Assembly (NCBI GenBank): GCA_052318935.1
Contig: JBQRKO010000011.1
Length of the DNA: 64,000 nucleotides
Strand: one strand, 5' to 3'
From: Niallia sp052318935
GTDB lineage: Bacteria; Bacillota; Bacilli; Bacillales; Cytobacillaceae
The notes below the pieces were generated by a model. It was not told the DNA's origin. It was given only the letters and a program-made list of their open reading frames with translations, and did not search any database. The position numbers were made by a program, and so were the translations under genes. Shown here piece after piece: positions 26,240-35,293 of the stretch (positions are counted from its first letter, which is position 1; each line of letters opens with the position of its first letter).

Positions 26240-27109
26240 GTGTCTTTAAGAGATTATATAGGGCAAGAAGTAGTAGCAACCGTTGTTAGAGAAGCATCAT
26301 TCGGATATTTTTTACAAGTGGAAGCTGGAGAGGAAGATATTCTGCTTCATTTTAACGAAACAGATACAAAATGGGAAATAGGGGATGATGTCCGCGTATT
26401 TGTTTATACAGACTCGCAAGGAAGAGCATGCTCTAGTACGGTTATTCCAACGATTGCAGTTGGTAAATACGATTGGGTAAAGGTTACAGATATCAAATCA
26501 GGAGTAGGCTGTTTTTTTGATATCGGTTTAAAAAAAGATATGCTGCTTGGGGAAGATGATCTTCCTGTCCATGATGATATATGGCCCGAAGTTGGTGATA
26601 TGCTTTATATTACATTAAAAGTAAACCGTAATAACTTCTTATATGTAAAGCCTGCAACAGATCCAGTGATAGAAAGCATTTCCACAAAAGCGGTAAGAAA
26701 AGATTTTAACAAGAATATTCACGGTCATATTTACCGCACGGCAAAGGTAGGAAGCTGGATTTATACAGCAGAAGGTTTTAAAGGGTTTATCCATGAAACA
26801 GAGCGAGGCAGAGAGCCAAGACTAGGCGAAAAAGTAAATGGAAGAATTATTGATGTCAAAGAAGATGGGACAATCAATGTATCGTTATTGCCAAGAAAAG
26901 AAGAAGCATTAGATGTCGATGCGAAAAATATTCTAGATTATTTAGAAATGAGAAAAGGTGCGATGCCTTATGGCGACAAAAGCATGCCAGAAGATATTCA
27001 AGAACGATTTGGCATAAGTAAAGGCTCTTTTAAACGTGCACTAGGAAAGTTAATGAAAGAAAATAAAGTGTATCAAGAAGAAGGCTGGACTTATCTTAAA
27101 AAAGATTGA
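26240..27109 (+). CDS. yitL: S1-domain RNA-binding protein CvfB/YitL
   Basis: 289 residues. It contains S1-like beta-barrel modules (residues about 1-60, 65-130 and 145-215, the last with AEGFKGFIHETERG) and a C-terminal winged helix (SMPEDIQERFGISKGSFKRALGKLMKE). This matches CvfB of Staphylococcus, an RNA-binding virulence regulator; the Bacillus role is unclear. The start is GTG at 26240, 8 bases after AAGGAGG. Divergent from yitK. Confidence 0.9.
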   Translation: MSLRDYIGQEVVATVVREASFGYFLQVEAGEEDILLHFNETDTKWEIGDDVRVFVYTDSQGRACSSTVIPTIAVGKYDWVKVTDIKSGVGCFFDIGLKKDMLLGEDDLPVHDDIWPEVGDMLYITLKVNRNNFLYVKPATDPVIESISTKAVRKDFNKNIHGHIYRTAKVGSWIYTAEGFKGFIHETERGREPRLGEKVNGRIIDVKEDGTINVSLLPRKEEALDVDAKNILDYLEMRKGAMPYGDKSMPEDIQERFGISKGSFKRALGKLMKENKVYQEEGWTYLKKD

Positions 27110-27160
27110 TGGACGAAGAAAGTGAAACCAGCTTTTCCAACAAGAAGCACCATAAAAAAC

Positions 27161-27387
27161 AAATGCGCAAGCGCCTTGAACAGCTCTGAAGAAAAATGTT
27201 CACATGACTCAAAAAGTGCTTTTTACTTTTAGAGGCATGGGTTATTTTTCACAAGAGCTAGGCGCTGGCCGATTAAAGGCGCCACGTCTGTGGCAACATC
27301 GGCACTAGTACGTCCTGTACGTCGAAGCTGGATGCGGACACAACCGCCAAGTTATCCACAATCTCATTTCATTTATAATTTCCTGGT
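27161..27387 (-). repeat. family D repeat, copy 2 (long form)
   Basis: Inverted relative to copy 1 and about 90% alike by eye. It carries the consensus DnaA box TTATCCACA at 27352-27360. It lies between yitL and the IS110-type element. Confidence 0.85.
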
Positions 27388-27494
27388 GTATGAAATAATC
27401 TTTTTAGACACAAAAAAGCCCCAGTGACTGTGTTACGATTGAAGTACTTAACCAAGTTTACTCAATCACCCACCCGACAAGGAGGACATAGTCA

Positions 27495-28790
27495 ATGAGA
27501 CTACTTAATGGTAAACAAGGATTAAGAAGAAGTCAATTCGCACAAGAAATTCGTGGTGCTAATTTAGAAAAAGTTTTACTGGTTTCAATCGATGTTTCAA
27601 AGGTACTACAAAAAGCAATGATTTTGAATTACTACGGAGAAGTGTTCGAAGCCCCCTTCTCGTTTATGGTTAGCCAAACAGGAATAAAGCACCTTTTGGA
27701 TAAAATAGAGAACACCAAGATCTCCTGTGAAGCAGAAAGAGTGTTTATTGGAATAGAAGCAACTGGTCATTATTATGAAGACATTGTTCGCATCCTAACG
27801 AAGGAGGGCTATTCTGTTCACATTATCAACCCTGCTTCTACACACGAGGAACGGAAACAACATCTTACTTATACCAAAACAGATGATATAGATCTTTATT
27901 TAATTGCGGAAGCCTTAATTGGTAATAAAGCGACAAATGCTAAACTGACGACAGGAGTTTATAAACAGCTTCAACACCTTACCAGGGCTCGAAGAAGCGA
28001 AATCAATAAGCGTTCTCGAATGAAAGTAGAGATTCGTTCCATCCATGATCACATTTTTCGTGAGTACCAAGGCTTTAGCGTATTGGTAGACAAAAAATAA
28101 AGACTAGAAAAATCTTTAGTGACTTTTGGGGAAAAGCAAGTTTACATCTTTTAACTCACTTCCCACATGCTTCTCAACTATTAGAGCTAGGAGAGACAGG
28201 GTTACGCAGATTATCTAAAGAACACAATTTAAAAATACGAAAAACAACGATTGAAAAACTTCTCTACGCAGCCAGTAAAAGTGTTTCTAAACCCCTTGAG
28301 GATGTTTCTAGCGAGCTCTATATCTTAAAACAAAAACTTAGGGATTACGAATGGCATACCCAAAACATTAAAGCTTACGAACAAGAAATAGAGCGTATTT
28401 TCATCCAAACAGAGGGCTTGCTTCTTCTAACCGTTCCAGGTATTGGCCTTGTAACAGCTGCCGAGATCTATTGTGAAATGGGAGATCTCTCGCATTATAC
28501 AAGTGCTAGTCAGCTTATTAAAAAAGCAGGGACGAATCCAACCATAAAGCAATCTGGATCAGAAGATGGTTAACACTCTTTCCGTCCACAACGATACACT
28601 CAAACCTTTTTATACTCGTTTAAAAGAAAAAGGGAAAAGAGCTGGAAAAATATATATCGCTATGGGAAACAAGTTCATCAGAATAGCTTTTGCGATGCTA
28701 AAAAAACAAAAACCATTTGAATGTAATAACGCAAGCTTTCATTACAAACAGGAAATGATGAAAAAGCTAACACTTCCGATTTCAGCTTAA
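27495..28790 (+). pseudogene. IS110-family DEDD transposase, frameshifted
   Basis: The first frame (27495-28100, 201 codons) carries the DEDD RuvC-like domain: SIDVSK, GIEATGHYYE and KTDDIDLYLIAEAL. It stops after a run of six A at 28092-28097; one more A would join it to a second frame running to 28570, which has the C-terminal LTVPGIGLVTAAEI and AGTNPTIKQSGS motifs with the candidate catalytic Ser. A second lesion near 28565 removes the usual GRGRISKRGN-type segment and shifts again into the last part (NDTLKPFYTRLKEKGKRAGK). GGAGGA precedes the ATG. It is inactive as it stands. Confidence 0.88.
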
Positions 28791-29013
28791 AAAACATAAA
28801 ACAAATAGACGCCATTCTTTTGGTTCGAGTGGAGATCGTATCTAATTTCCTGAGGCCTCTGACCTCGATGTCTAGCTTTATCCCACTCGTCCTGTAAATG
28901 CGGATTAGTACGTTAATTTTAATTTGTACTCTATGCCAGAATGCATCCATGCAGACCAAGAAGCGAGTGTATACCCATTTTCTGAATCAAGAAAATGGCG
29001 TCTATTTTATAAG
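28791..29013 (+). ncRNA. candidate bridge RNA region of the IS110-type element
   Basis: The non-coding right end is closed by a 13-base perfect stem AATAGACGCCATT (28804-28816) / AATGGCGTCTATT (28994-29006). Inside are further stems: CGAGTGG (28826-28832) / CCACTCG (28883-28889), AGTAC (28907-28911) / GTACT (28926-28930) and a GAGGCCTC palindrome. IS1111-type elements are known to encode the bridge RNA in the right end. The function is inferred from position and structure only. Confidence 0.4.
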
Positions 29014-29117
29014 AAACTTGGTTAATTGTTACTTGTAAAAAAAGGAAATTACAGTAAGTGTGTTTAAGTTACCCAAAAAACTTGAAAAAGTATTTGACAT
29101 TGTACGCTAGACGATGA

Positions 29118-29168
29118 AAAAGCTGCACTCCAATTGAAACAATTGGAGTGCAGCTTTAAGTAATTTTT
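29118..29168. terminator. strong terminator after the IS element
   Basis: AAAGCTGCACTCCAATTG pairs perfectly with CAATTGGAGTGCAGCTTT, followed by a T-rich stretch. It lies 3' of the small gene at 29204 on the minus strand. Confidence 0.75.
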
Positions 29169-29203
29169 TTAAACAGATTATTTTCATGATGACGCTGATG
29201 TTA

Positions 29204-29335
29204 TTATAAATGATCTGTTTTTTTGCTGTATTGGTGCTTCCCTTTTTGGCGATTTTTTTCTCGCATCATATTCTTTTCATGACGCAATGCATTTTTATCT
29301 TTCGCTTTTTTATCATTATCAGAAGTATGTGGCAT
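29204..29335 (-). CDS. small basic DUF3941-type protein, 43 aa
   Basis: A 43-residue highly charged protein starting MPHTSDNDKKAKDKNALRHE and ending QYSKKTDHL. The pattern fits the DUF3941 family of small Bacillus proteins of unknown function. AAAGGAG lies 8 bases before the ATG. It is rich in Lys, Asn and Asp, with no hydrophobic stretch. It may be a spore or stress-related small protein, which is a guess. Confidence 0.8.
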   Translation of the reverse strand: MPHTSDNDKKAKDKNALRHEKNMMREKNRQKGKHQYSKKTDHL

Positions 29336-29431
29336 GAAAATACTCCTTTCATTGTTCTGCTTTATTATAAGGTGAACAATATTAGTATGGTTGGAAAGCG
29401 ACTAGAATATGTACGAATGCTTTATCCTGTA

Positions 29432-30295
29432 CTATTCTGCCGTTTGATTTAAAAAGAACAAAGCAATCGTTCCTGCACCAGTATGGGAACCAATAGCAGC
29501 TCCAATCGATGAAATATATACATCATTAGGATGAAACTTTTCATTTATCATGTCTTTTAACTCGAGTGCCGTTTTTTCGTCGTCAGCATGACTGATGGCA
29601 ACCGTTTGATTCGAAAGGTTTGTTCCTCTTTCTTCCATTAGCTCCAGCATTCGACGAATTAGTTTTTTCTTTCCGCGAATTTTTTCTAAAGGAACAAGCT
29701 TGCCGTCTTCTACATGAAGAAGCGGTTTGATTTGTAAAAGGCCTCCTATAAATGCAGAAGCTTTGGAAACACGTCCGCCTTGTGCTAAATAATCCAAATC
29801 TTCCACTGTAAATAAATGCTCCATATGGTTGCAATAAAATTGCAGAGTTGGAATAACTTCTGTCAGCTTTTTGAAAAGGCTTCGTTGTTTAACAGCTTCT
29901 TGAACGATTAATCCGCATCCTAAAGAAGCGCATTTACTGTCTAGGATGGTCAATTCCAGGTCAGGATAGTCTTCCTTCACTTGTTCATATACCATCACTG
30001 CTGTTTGGTAAGTACCTGATAATTGGGAAGAAAAAGCGATGTATATGCCTGATTCTTTGTTTTCTGCCATTGCTGTAAATACTTCTTTAAAAACATTTGG
30101 TGAAACTTGTGATGTTTTTGGTATTTGTCCATTTCGAATAGCATCATAAACAGTTTCGGGCGTAATCGTTTTTAAATCCTCATATTCTTCTTCAGCGAGA
30201 TAGACCTTTAATGGAAAAAGGGTAACATCATTTTCTTCATAATAGTTTAAAGGTAAATCACAAGCACTGTCAGCCATGATTTTAAACGTCATCAT
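29432..30295 (-). CDS. yitS: DegV family fatty-acid-binding protein
   Basis: 287 residues. It has the DegV N-terminal motif MADSACDLP (about 7-15), FSSQLSGTY (about 88-96, lipid head-group contact) and the C-terminal SIGAAIGSHTGAGTIALFF. Family members (FakB-type) bind a fatty acid and present it to the kinase FakA for phosphorylation. It is divergent from yitT, as in B. subtilis. Tandem ATGs open the frame. Confidence 0.9.
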   Translation of the reverse strand: MMTFKIMADSACDLPLNYYEENDVTLFPLKVYLAEEEYEDLKTITPETVYDAIRNGQIPKTSQVSPNVFKEVFTAMAENKESGIYIAFSSQLSGTYQTAVMVYEQVKEDYPDLELTILDSKCASLGCGLIVQEAVKQRSLFKKLTEVIPTLQFYCNHMEHLFTVEDLDYLAQGGRVSKASAFIGGLLQIKPLLHVEDGKLVPLEKIRGKKKLIRRMLELMEERGTNLSNQTVAISHADDEKTALELKDMINEKFHPNDVYISSIGAAIGSHTGAGTIALFFLNQTAE

Positions 30296-30487
30296 TGTTC
30301 ATCCTCTTTCTTGAATATTTAAAAAACAATTCGTATCGTTAACTTTATGATATATTGATTGCTGGTATGTATGTTTGCTATGTGATTGTTGAAAAATAGG
30401 TGCATACATAGTGTATATTTTTTGGGTTGAAAAAACAACGAATAGGAAAAGCAATATAGTAAAAATTACTATAAATGGAGGATTAAT

Positions 30488-31312
30488 ATGTATTGGTTGC
30501 CGTTCAAAAAATTAAGTGTTGTTATTATGGGGGCATTGTTGAATGCCATTGCGATGAATTGTTTTTTAATTCCAGCAGACGTTTATGCTAGTGGCTTCGC
30601 AGGTGTTGCCCAGCTTATCGCCAGAATTACACCATTATCAACAGGGATTTTACTCTTTCTTTTAAACATACCTGTTGCCATATTAGGATGGATGAAAGTA
30701 GGGAAATCATTCACCTTATATAGTTTTTTAAGTGTAGTTTTTATGTCCTTTTTTCTTGAAATAATACCAGTGAATGCCTATGCAGACGATATCTTGTTAA
30801 ATGCTGTTTTTGGCGGTGTTATTTCAGCAGTAGGAGTTGGATTTACATTGAAATGGGGGGCTTCATCCGGTGGGATGGATATTGTAGCGATGATCCTTTC
30901 GAGGGTACAAGATAAGCCTGTTGGCACATACTTTTTTACACTAAACAGCATCATTATTTTAACGGCAGGCTATTTATATGGATGGGAAAAAGCATTGTAT
31001 ACACTAGTTACTTTATATGCAGCAACAAGGGTGATTGATGCTATTCATACACGACATCAAAAACTGACTGTTATGATTGTGACGAAAAAATCAGATGAAT
31101 TAAAAATAGCCATTCATGAAAAGCTAGTTAGAGGAATTACGATGATTCCTGCTAAGGGAGCTTTTTCCAATGAAGAACGGAATATGATGATGATTGTCAT
31201 CACTCGTTATGAGTTATTTGATTTAGAACGTATTATAAAAGAAGTAGATCCTAATGCGTTTACTAATATTGTGCAAACAACAGCGATTTTTGGTTTTTTC
31301 AGAAAAGAGTAG
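30488..31312 (+). CDS. yitT: YitT family membrane protein
   Basis: 274 residues with about five transmembrane segments in the first 170 residues (NAIAMNCFLIPADVYASGFAG is the family start) and a soluble DUF2179 domain at the end (ITMIPAKGAFSNEERNMMMIVITRYE). The transport role of the family is not established. GGAGG lies 7 bases before the ATG. It is followed after 18 bases by the BsuPI gene, probably in the same transcript. Confidence 0.9.
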   Translation: MYWLPFKKLSVVIMGALLNAIAMNCFLIPADVYASGFAGVAQLIARITPLSTGILLFLLNIPVAILGWMKVGKSFTLYSFLSVVFMSFFLEIIPVNAYADDILLNAVFGGVISAVGVGFTLKWGASSGGMDIVAMILSRVQDKPVGTYFFTLNSIIILTAGYLYGWEKALYTLVTLYAATRVIDAIHTRHQKLTVMIVTKKSDELKIAIHEKLVRGITMIPAKGAFSNEERNMMMIVITRYELFDLERIIKEVDPNAFTNIVQTTAIFGFFRKE

Positions 31313-31330
31313 ATTTGAGGTGTTTTTTTA

Positions 31331-32065
31331 GTGAAGCGAGTTTGTATAATCGTTGCCGTTTTGTTATACTGTTTCTCTTTTTTCGGTGATGTTCAAGCAA
31401 AAGGAAGTACAAGTATACGTTTTTCCGTCAACGCATTGCCTAGAACAGATGAAGTGGAAATGCAAGTAAAAGTAAGCAATCTCAGCGATCAACCTAAAAA
31501 ATTACGATTTGCTTCCTCCCAGAAATATGAAATTGTCATTAAATCGGAAAACGGAGAAGAAGTATTCAGATACTCTCTTCATAAAGATTTCTTACAGGCT
31601 ATTCAGAATAAGACGATTAATCCGCATGAAACGTATGTATGGAAAGAAATATGGGATTACAAATGCGAGGGGGAAAAAGTAGAGCCAGGCGACTACTCTA
31701 TAGAAGCTGCATTTATTCCGATGTTAAATAATCCGAAAGATAGTATTAAGGCATTCTCAACAGTTGCTGTTCCAGAAGAAAATATGGTGTATAAAAACAT
31801 AAAAGTGATAGGAACGAAAGGAGTTTATACGGTAACAGGAATTGCTAATACAGCAAATAAACTGCTATACACGGTAGAAGATGGCCATTATGAGCTGCTT
31901 TCCAACCAAGTAGTAGAAAAATCTGCAGATGGGTATTTTCGCATACATATTAAGATTCCTAAGGCAGACCTTCCAATGAACGGAACACTTATTTTATATA
32001 TTATTGAGCAAGCGGAAAATTATACGAAACCATTTCCGGTGAAGTTAGAGGTTTTCCCATCATAA
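31331..32065 (+). CDS. ipi: exported BsuPI-domain protein, two-domain form
   Basis: 244 residues starting at GTG, 8 bases after GAGGTG. An N-terminal signal peptide (hydrophobic IIVAVLLYCFSFFG, cleavage probably after VQA) is followed by a BsuPI proteinase-inhibitor domain (about 28-130) with FASSQKYEIVIKSENGEEVFRYS, and a C-terminal beta-rich domain (about 148-244) that may be an Ig-like Gmad2 type. The B. subtilis ipi product at this locus is intracellular and about half as long, so this version has gained export and an extra domain. Confidence 0.78.
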   Translation: MKRVCIIVAVLLYCFSFFGDVQAKGSTSIRFSVNALPRTDEVEMQVKVSNLSDQPKKLRFASSQKYEIVIKSENGEEVFRYSLHKDFLQAIQNKTINPHETYVWKEIWDYKCEGEKVEPGDYSIEAAFIPMLNNPKDSIKAFSTVAVPEENMVYKNIKVIGTKGVYTVTGIANTANKLLYTVEDGHYELLSNQVVEKSADGYFRIHIKIPKADLPMNGTLILYIIEQAENYTKPFPVKLEVFPS

Positions 32066-32084
32066 TGCTGCAGATAAAACAAAA

Positions 32085-32126
32085 AGCTCCACTTACAGTA
32101 ATGCAATGATTACTGTAAGTGGAGCT
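32085..32126. terminator. terminator-like hairpin after ipi
   Basis: AGCTCCACTTACAGTAAT pairs perfectly with ATTACTGTAAGTGGAGCT. A family C repeat follows at once. Confidence 0.65.
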
Positions 32127-32127
32127 A

Positions 32128-32316
32128 CAGGCTGTTGAAAAACGTTCGCTCTCTTCGTCACTCCCATTTTTTGCGATGCTCATTACCAGGTAAAAGTGGA
32201 TGAATGACTAAATATACAACGTCCTGTTGCAACGTCGTTCTGACTAACTTCCTGTTAGCCGCCGCTTCTCAAAAAGGGTCGTTCCTCGATAGACAAACGT
32301 TTTCATTCAGCCTGAA
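32128..32316 (+). repeat. family C repeat, copy 2 (long form)
   Basis: CAGGCTGTTGAAAAACG to CGTTTTCATTCAGCCTG. It contains the extra middle segment (AACGTCCTGTTGCAACGTCG) also present in copy 3. Confidence 0.82.
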
Positions 32317-32337
32317 AATTTTGTTGCAATCTTACTT

Positions 32338-32535
32338 TTACGATAAGCTGCCTTCACTTTGTTCCAGTTCTTTTTGCAGCTGTGCTAATTGTTGTTGTTC
32401 AGCACTAGTTGTATTGGCATATGCTGAACTAATTGCATTTTTGGCTTTTGCAATTAAATCTTGAACATCTTGTCCTTGAGCGGACTTCACTGATTCAACT
32501 GCTTCTCTTGCTTCTTGAAATAGTCTATTTCCCAT
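32338..32535 (-). CDS. small DUF3813-type protein, 65 aa
   Basis: A 65-residue mainly helical, Ala/Gln-rich protein (EAREAVESVKSAQGQDVQDLIAKAKNAISSAYANTT). The pattern matches the DUF3813 family of small Bacillus proteins with unknown role. Its GGAGGAATATAA ribosome-binding region contains the stop codon of the preceding small gene, so the two are co-transcribed and coupled. Confidence 0.78.
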   Translation of the reverse strand: MGNRLFQEAREAVESVKSAQGQDVQDLIAKAKNAISSAYANTTSAEQQQLAQLQKELEQSEGSLS

Positions 32536-32691
32536 TTATATTCCTCCATGAGCAGATTCCTTCACATTGGCCATTTTATAACTTTCTGCTTCTGCATAGG
32601 TCATGTGATAAGGGATACGTTCAGCATGCTTAGATACAGAGTCTACACCCTTTTGTACAAAGCGTTTTGATTTATTACGTTTTCCTCCCAT
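32536..32691 (-). CDS. small basic protein, 51 aa, upstream of the DUF3813 gene
   Basis: A frame of 51 codons starting MGGKRNKSKRFVQKGVDSVS and ending KESAHGGI. GGAGGGATT lies upstream of the ATG, and the stop codon is directly before the next gene's ATG. The N-terminus is strongly basic; no membrane segment. I do not recognise the family. Its tight coupling to the DUF3813 gene argues that it is real. Confidence 0.7.
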   Translation of the reverse strand: MGGKRNKSKRFVQKGVDSVSKHAERIPYHMTYAEAESYKMANVKESAHGGI

Positions 32692-32812
32692 AGGTAATCC
32701 CTCCAAATATAAGTGGTATGAACAGTAATAAAAGTAATAAAGATTATTACTGTTCTCCTATAGTATGGAACAAGCATAAAGGATTTAATGGCGGTAAAGT
32801 TAACCACTTTCA

Positions 32813-33631
32813 TTACATAGCTTTTAAATTTAACGCTTCGTTTAAATAAACAGCAATGCCATCTTCTTCATTGCTTAGAGTAACTTCATTGGCGAGAGAT
32901 TTTAGTTGACTTATGCCATTGCTCATCGCAATTCCTTTTCCTGCATATTCAATCATTTCAAAATCATTATCCTCGTCCCCGAAAGCAATAATATTTTGTT
33001 GTGGAATTTGATAATAGTCGGACACTTTTTTTAATCCAACCGCTTTATTTAGGCCAGATTTTACAATTTCAATCACGTGAAACGGATCAGCCCAGCGGCG
33101 GTGGTCGATTAAATCAGCATGTACATCTGATAAATGATTGCGAATATTTTTAACATGTTCTTCTTCTGTATGAATTAATAAACATGTAGGAGCAGCTTCT
33201 AAAAAATTAAGAAGATTTCCGGTTGTTGTTCTCGGATTTCCTAATGAAAAAATATCAATTAGCTTCTCATCATGATAATGAAAGTACACGTCATCAATTA
33301 CTTCTGCTACAATATTGTGGAAAGAAAAATCATGACATGCTTCAACAATGTTTTTTGCCGTTTTCATTTCTAACGGAGAATGGTAAAAGCCCCAGTTTTT
33401 ATCTTTTGGATGATGAATAAATGCCCCATTAAAGTTAACGATAGGTGTATCTAAATTTAATTCTTTGTAGATAGCTTCACTTGCACGATAAGGTCTCCCG
33501 GTAGCAATCATCACAATATGTCCGGCTTCCCGTGCTTTTTGAATAACATTTTTGGTTAGGGGAGAAATCGTTTTATCATTTTTTAATAATGTTCCATCAA
33601 GGTCAAGTGCTATTAAATGTTTTTCTGTCAT
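32813..33631 (-). CDS. yitU: Cof-type HAD phosphatase
   Basis: 272 residues. HAD motif I is LDLDGTLL (nucleophile D9 region), motif II MIATGRPY, motif III Lys in SGLNKAVGL and motif IV AFGDEDNDFEM; a C2-type cap lies between about 85 and 185. It would dephosphorylate small sugar phosphates or related metabolites. At the yitU position by gene order. Single gene on the minus strand. Confidence 0.9.
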   Translation of the reverse strand: MTEKHLIALDLDGTLLKNDKTISPLTKNVIQKAREAGHIVMIATGRPYRASEAIYKELNLDTPIVNFNGAFIHHPKDKNWGFYHSPLEMKTAKNIVEACHDFSFHNIVAEVIDDVYFHYHDEKLIDIFSLGNPRTTTGNLLNFLEAAPTCLLIHTEEEHVKNIRNHLSDVHADLIDHRRWADPFHVIEIVKSGLNKAVGLKKVSDYYQIPQQNIIAFGDEDNDFEMIEYAGKGIAMSNGISQLKSLANEVTLSNEEDGIAVYLNEALNLKAM

Positions 33632-34004
33632 AGTTTCTCCTTCTTGTATGGTTATAATAGTATTAGTTATAAGTGGTTGTTTAAAAAGTCACCACATGAT
33701 ATGTGATGAATCTCTTCGGTGGCTTGCTTTTAACTTGTTGTTCCCTTTTGCATTATAAGGGCAAAATTTAGAAAAATTAAACACTTCATGATACACTTAA
33801 TTTACTATCCAATACATACATATAAAATTTTATTATAATATATGCATCATTTCTAGCTTATTTCTGTAAAGGTTTGTTAAATGGGTTAAATATACATCTA
33901 TCCAACATATTGACGAGTTTTATAAACAGAAAATGCATCGTATTATATATGGTAACCTATTTTTATGATTTTTCAAAAAAATAAGAGTTGAAGGTGTTTC
34001 TTTG
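33632..34004. other. AT-rich gene-free stretch between yitU and yitV
   Basis: Divergent promoter region of two genes. No repeat copy, no coding frame with a ribosome-binding site. GAAGGTG near 33990 serves yitV. Confidence 0.5.
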
Positions 34005-34781
34005 ATGATTGTTATTGAAAAAGTATTTGTAAATGAAATTCCGTTATTACATATTATGAAAAAGAAATATTACGACCAAAAACTTCCTTTCATCTTGTTT
34101 ATTCATGGCTTTACGAATGCAAAAGAGGATAATCTTTATATTGCATACAACTTAGCGGAAAAGGGATTCCGAGTTGTTTTGCCTGATTGCTTATACCATG
34201 GAGAACGAGACGAAGGATATAGAAACATGGATTTGGATATTCGCTTTTGGGATATTGTATTAAAGACAATTGATGAAATTCAAATGATTAAAGATTATTT
34301 TAAAGAAAAAGGATTAGTGAATAATAATCATATTGGACTAGTTGGTGCGAGTATGGGTGGCATTGTTACTTTAGGGGCGCTTAGAAAATATCCTTGGATC
34401 AATGCTGCAGTCAGTTTAATGGGTATGCCTTATTATCAGAAATTTACGCAATATAAAATCGACAAAGTGAAGAAAAGTGGCTATCAACTCCCCATTAAAG
34501 AGGAAGAGATTGCTCACTTAATCCGTCGTTTAGAGCAATGGGATTTAAGCGAAGCTCCGGAGACGTTAAATAATAGACCGTTAATGTTTTGGCATAGTAA
34601 ACAAGATGAAATTGTTCCATATAATTATTCCTATCAATTTTTCGAAACAATAAAGCCTTTGTATGATAGAACACCCGAAAATCTTGTTTATATAAGTGAT
34701 GAGAACTCGGGTCATAAAGTCAGCAAATTGGCGATGACAAAAACAGTGGATTGGTTTGCAACGCACCTACAACAAACTTAA
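34005..34781 (+). CDS. yitV: alpha/beta hydrolase esterase YitV
   Basis: 258 residues. Oxyanion motif FIHGFTNAKED near 32-42, nucleophile Ser in GASMGG near 115-120, acid Asp in KQDEIVPY near 205 and His in NSGHKVS near 240. It belongs to the prolyl-oligopeptidase-like esterases and is cytosolic. The ATG at 34005 is preferred over the TTG one codon earlier because AAGGTG is 8 bases away. Substrate unknown. Confidence 0.87.
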   Translation: MIVIEKVFVNEIPLLHIMKKKYYDQKLPFILFIHGFTNAKEDNLYIAYNLAEKGFRVVLPDCLYHGERDEGYRNMDLDIRFWDIVLKTIDEIQMIKDYFKEKGLVNNNHIGLVGASMGGIVTLGALRKYPWINAAVSLMGMPYYQKFTQYKIDKVKKSGYQLPIKEEEIAHLIRRLEQWDLSEAPETLNNRPLMFWHSKQDEIVPYNYSYQFFETIKPLYDRTPENLVYISDENSGHKVSKLAMTKTVDWFATHLQQT

Positions 34782-34837
34782 AGGTGCAAAGGCTTTTATT
34801 TAAGATAAGAAAGCAAAAAATTTCGAACCTAGTTTAG

Positions 34838-34957
34838 TGTCTAGCTCCAGCGCCTAGCCCCTGTGAAAGATAACCTCTTGCCTCTAAAAGTAAAAAACAC
34901 TTTTTGAGTCAAGAGAACATTTTTCTTCGGGGCTGAGCAAGGCGCCTGCGCTTTTCT
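34838..34957 (+). repeat. family D repeat, copy 3 (short form)
   Basis: GTCTAGCTCCAGCGCC to GCGCCTGCGCTTTTC. Stems AGCCCC (34856-34861) / GGGGCT (34929-34934) and CTTGCCTC / GAGTCAAG. It lacks the long left extension with the DnaA box. Confidence 0.82.
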
Positions 34958-35054
34958 TAACAGCAGGTAAATCTTGTTCTTTTTCATTGCCGCTTATTTT
35001 TGTTATGATAAGTACATTACTTATTATACATGTATTTAAAAGATGAAATTTAAA

Positions 35055-35262
35055 GGCTGTTTTCGTATAGATTGTTGCTTTTAAACTCGCAGGCTGAATG
35101 CACTTCGCTTTCCATGGGCGAGCGTCGAGCCTCCTCGTCGCATACGCTCCTGTGTGGTCTCGTCTTTCTCTCATTCCCATAGGAGTCTACGTGTATTCAG
35201 CCTGCTGAGTATTTCTTTTCCCATTTTGTATGTGAAAAACAACAAACTTTGAGAAAACAGCC
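35055..35262 (+). repeat. R1 palindromic repeat, copy 5, with target duplication
   Basis: GGCTGTTTTCG to GAAAACAGCC, flanked by perfect 8-bp repeats AATTTAAA at 35047-35054 and 35263-35270. Confidence 0.93.
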
Positions 35263-35293
35263 AATTTAAAAATAATAAACGGGAGTGGTCTAA

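Larger units (their letters stand above)
27448..29025 (+). mobile_element. decayed IS110-family element, IS1111-like
   Basis: Sub-terminal inverted repeats TTAACCAAGTTT (27448-27459) and AAACTTGGTTAA (29014-29025) match perfectly. They enclose a broken IS110-type transposase gene and a 223-base non-coding right end. Sub-terminal inverted repeats are typical of the IS1111 subgroup. True ends lie a few bases outside and are not resolved. Confidence 0.75.
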
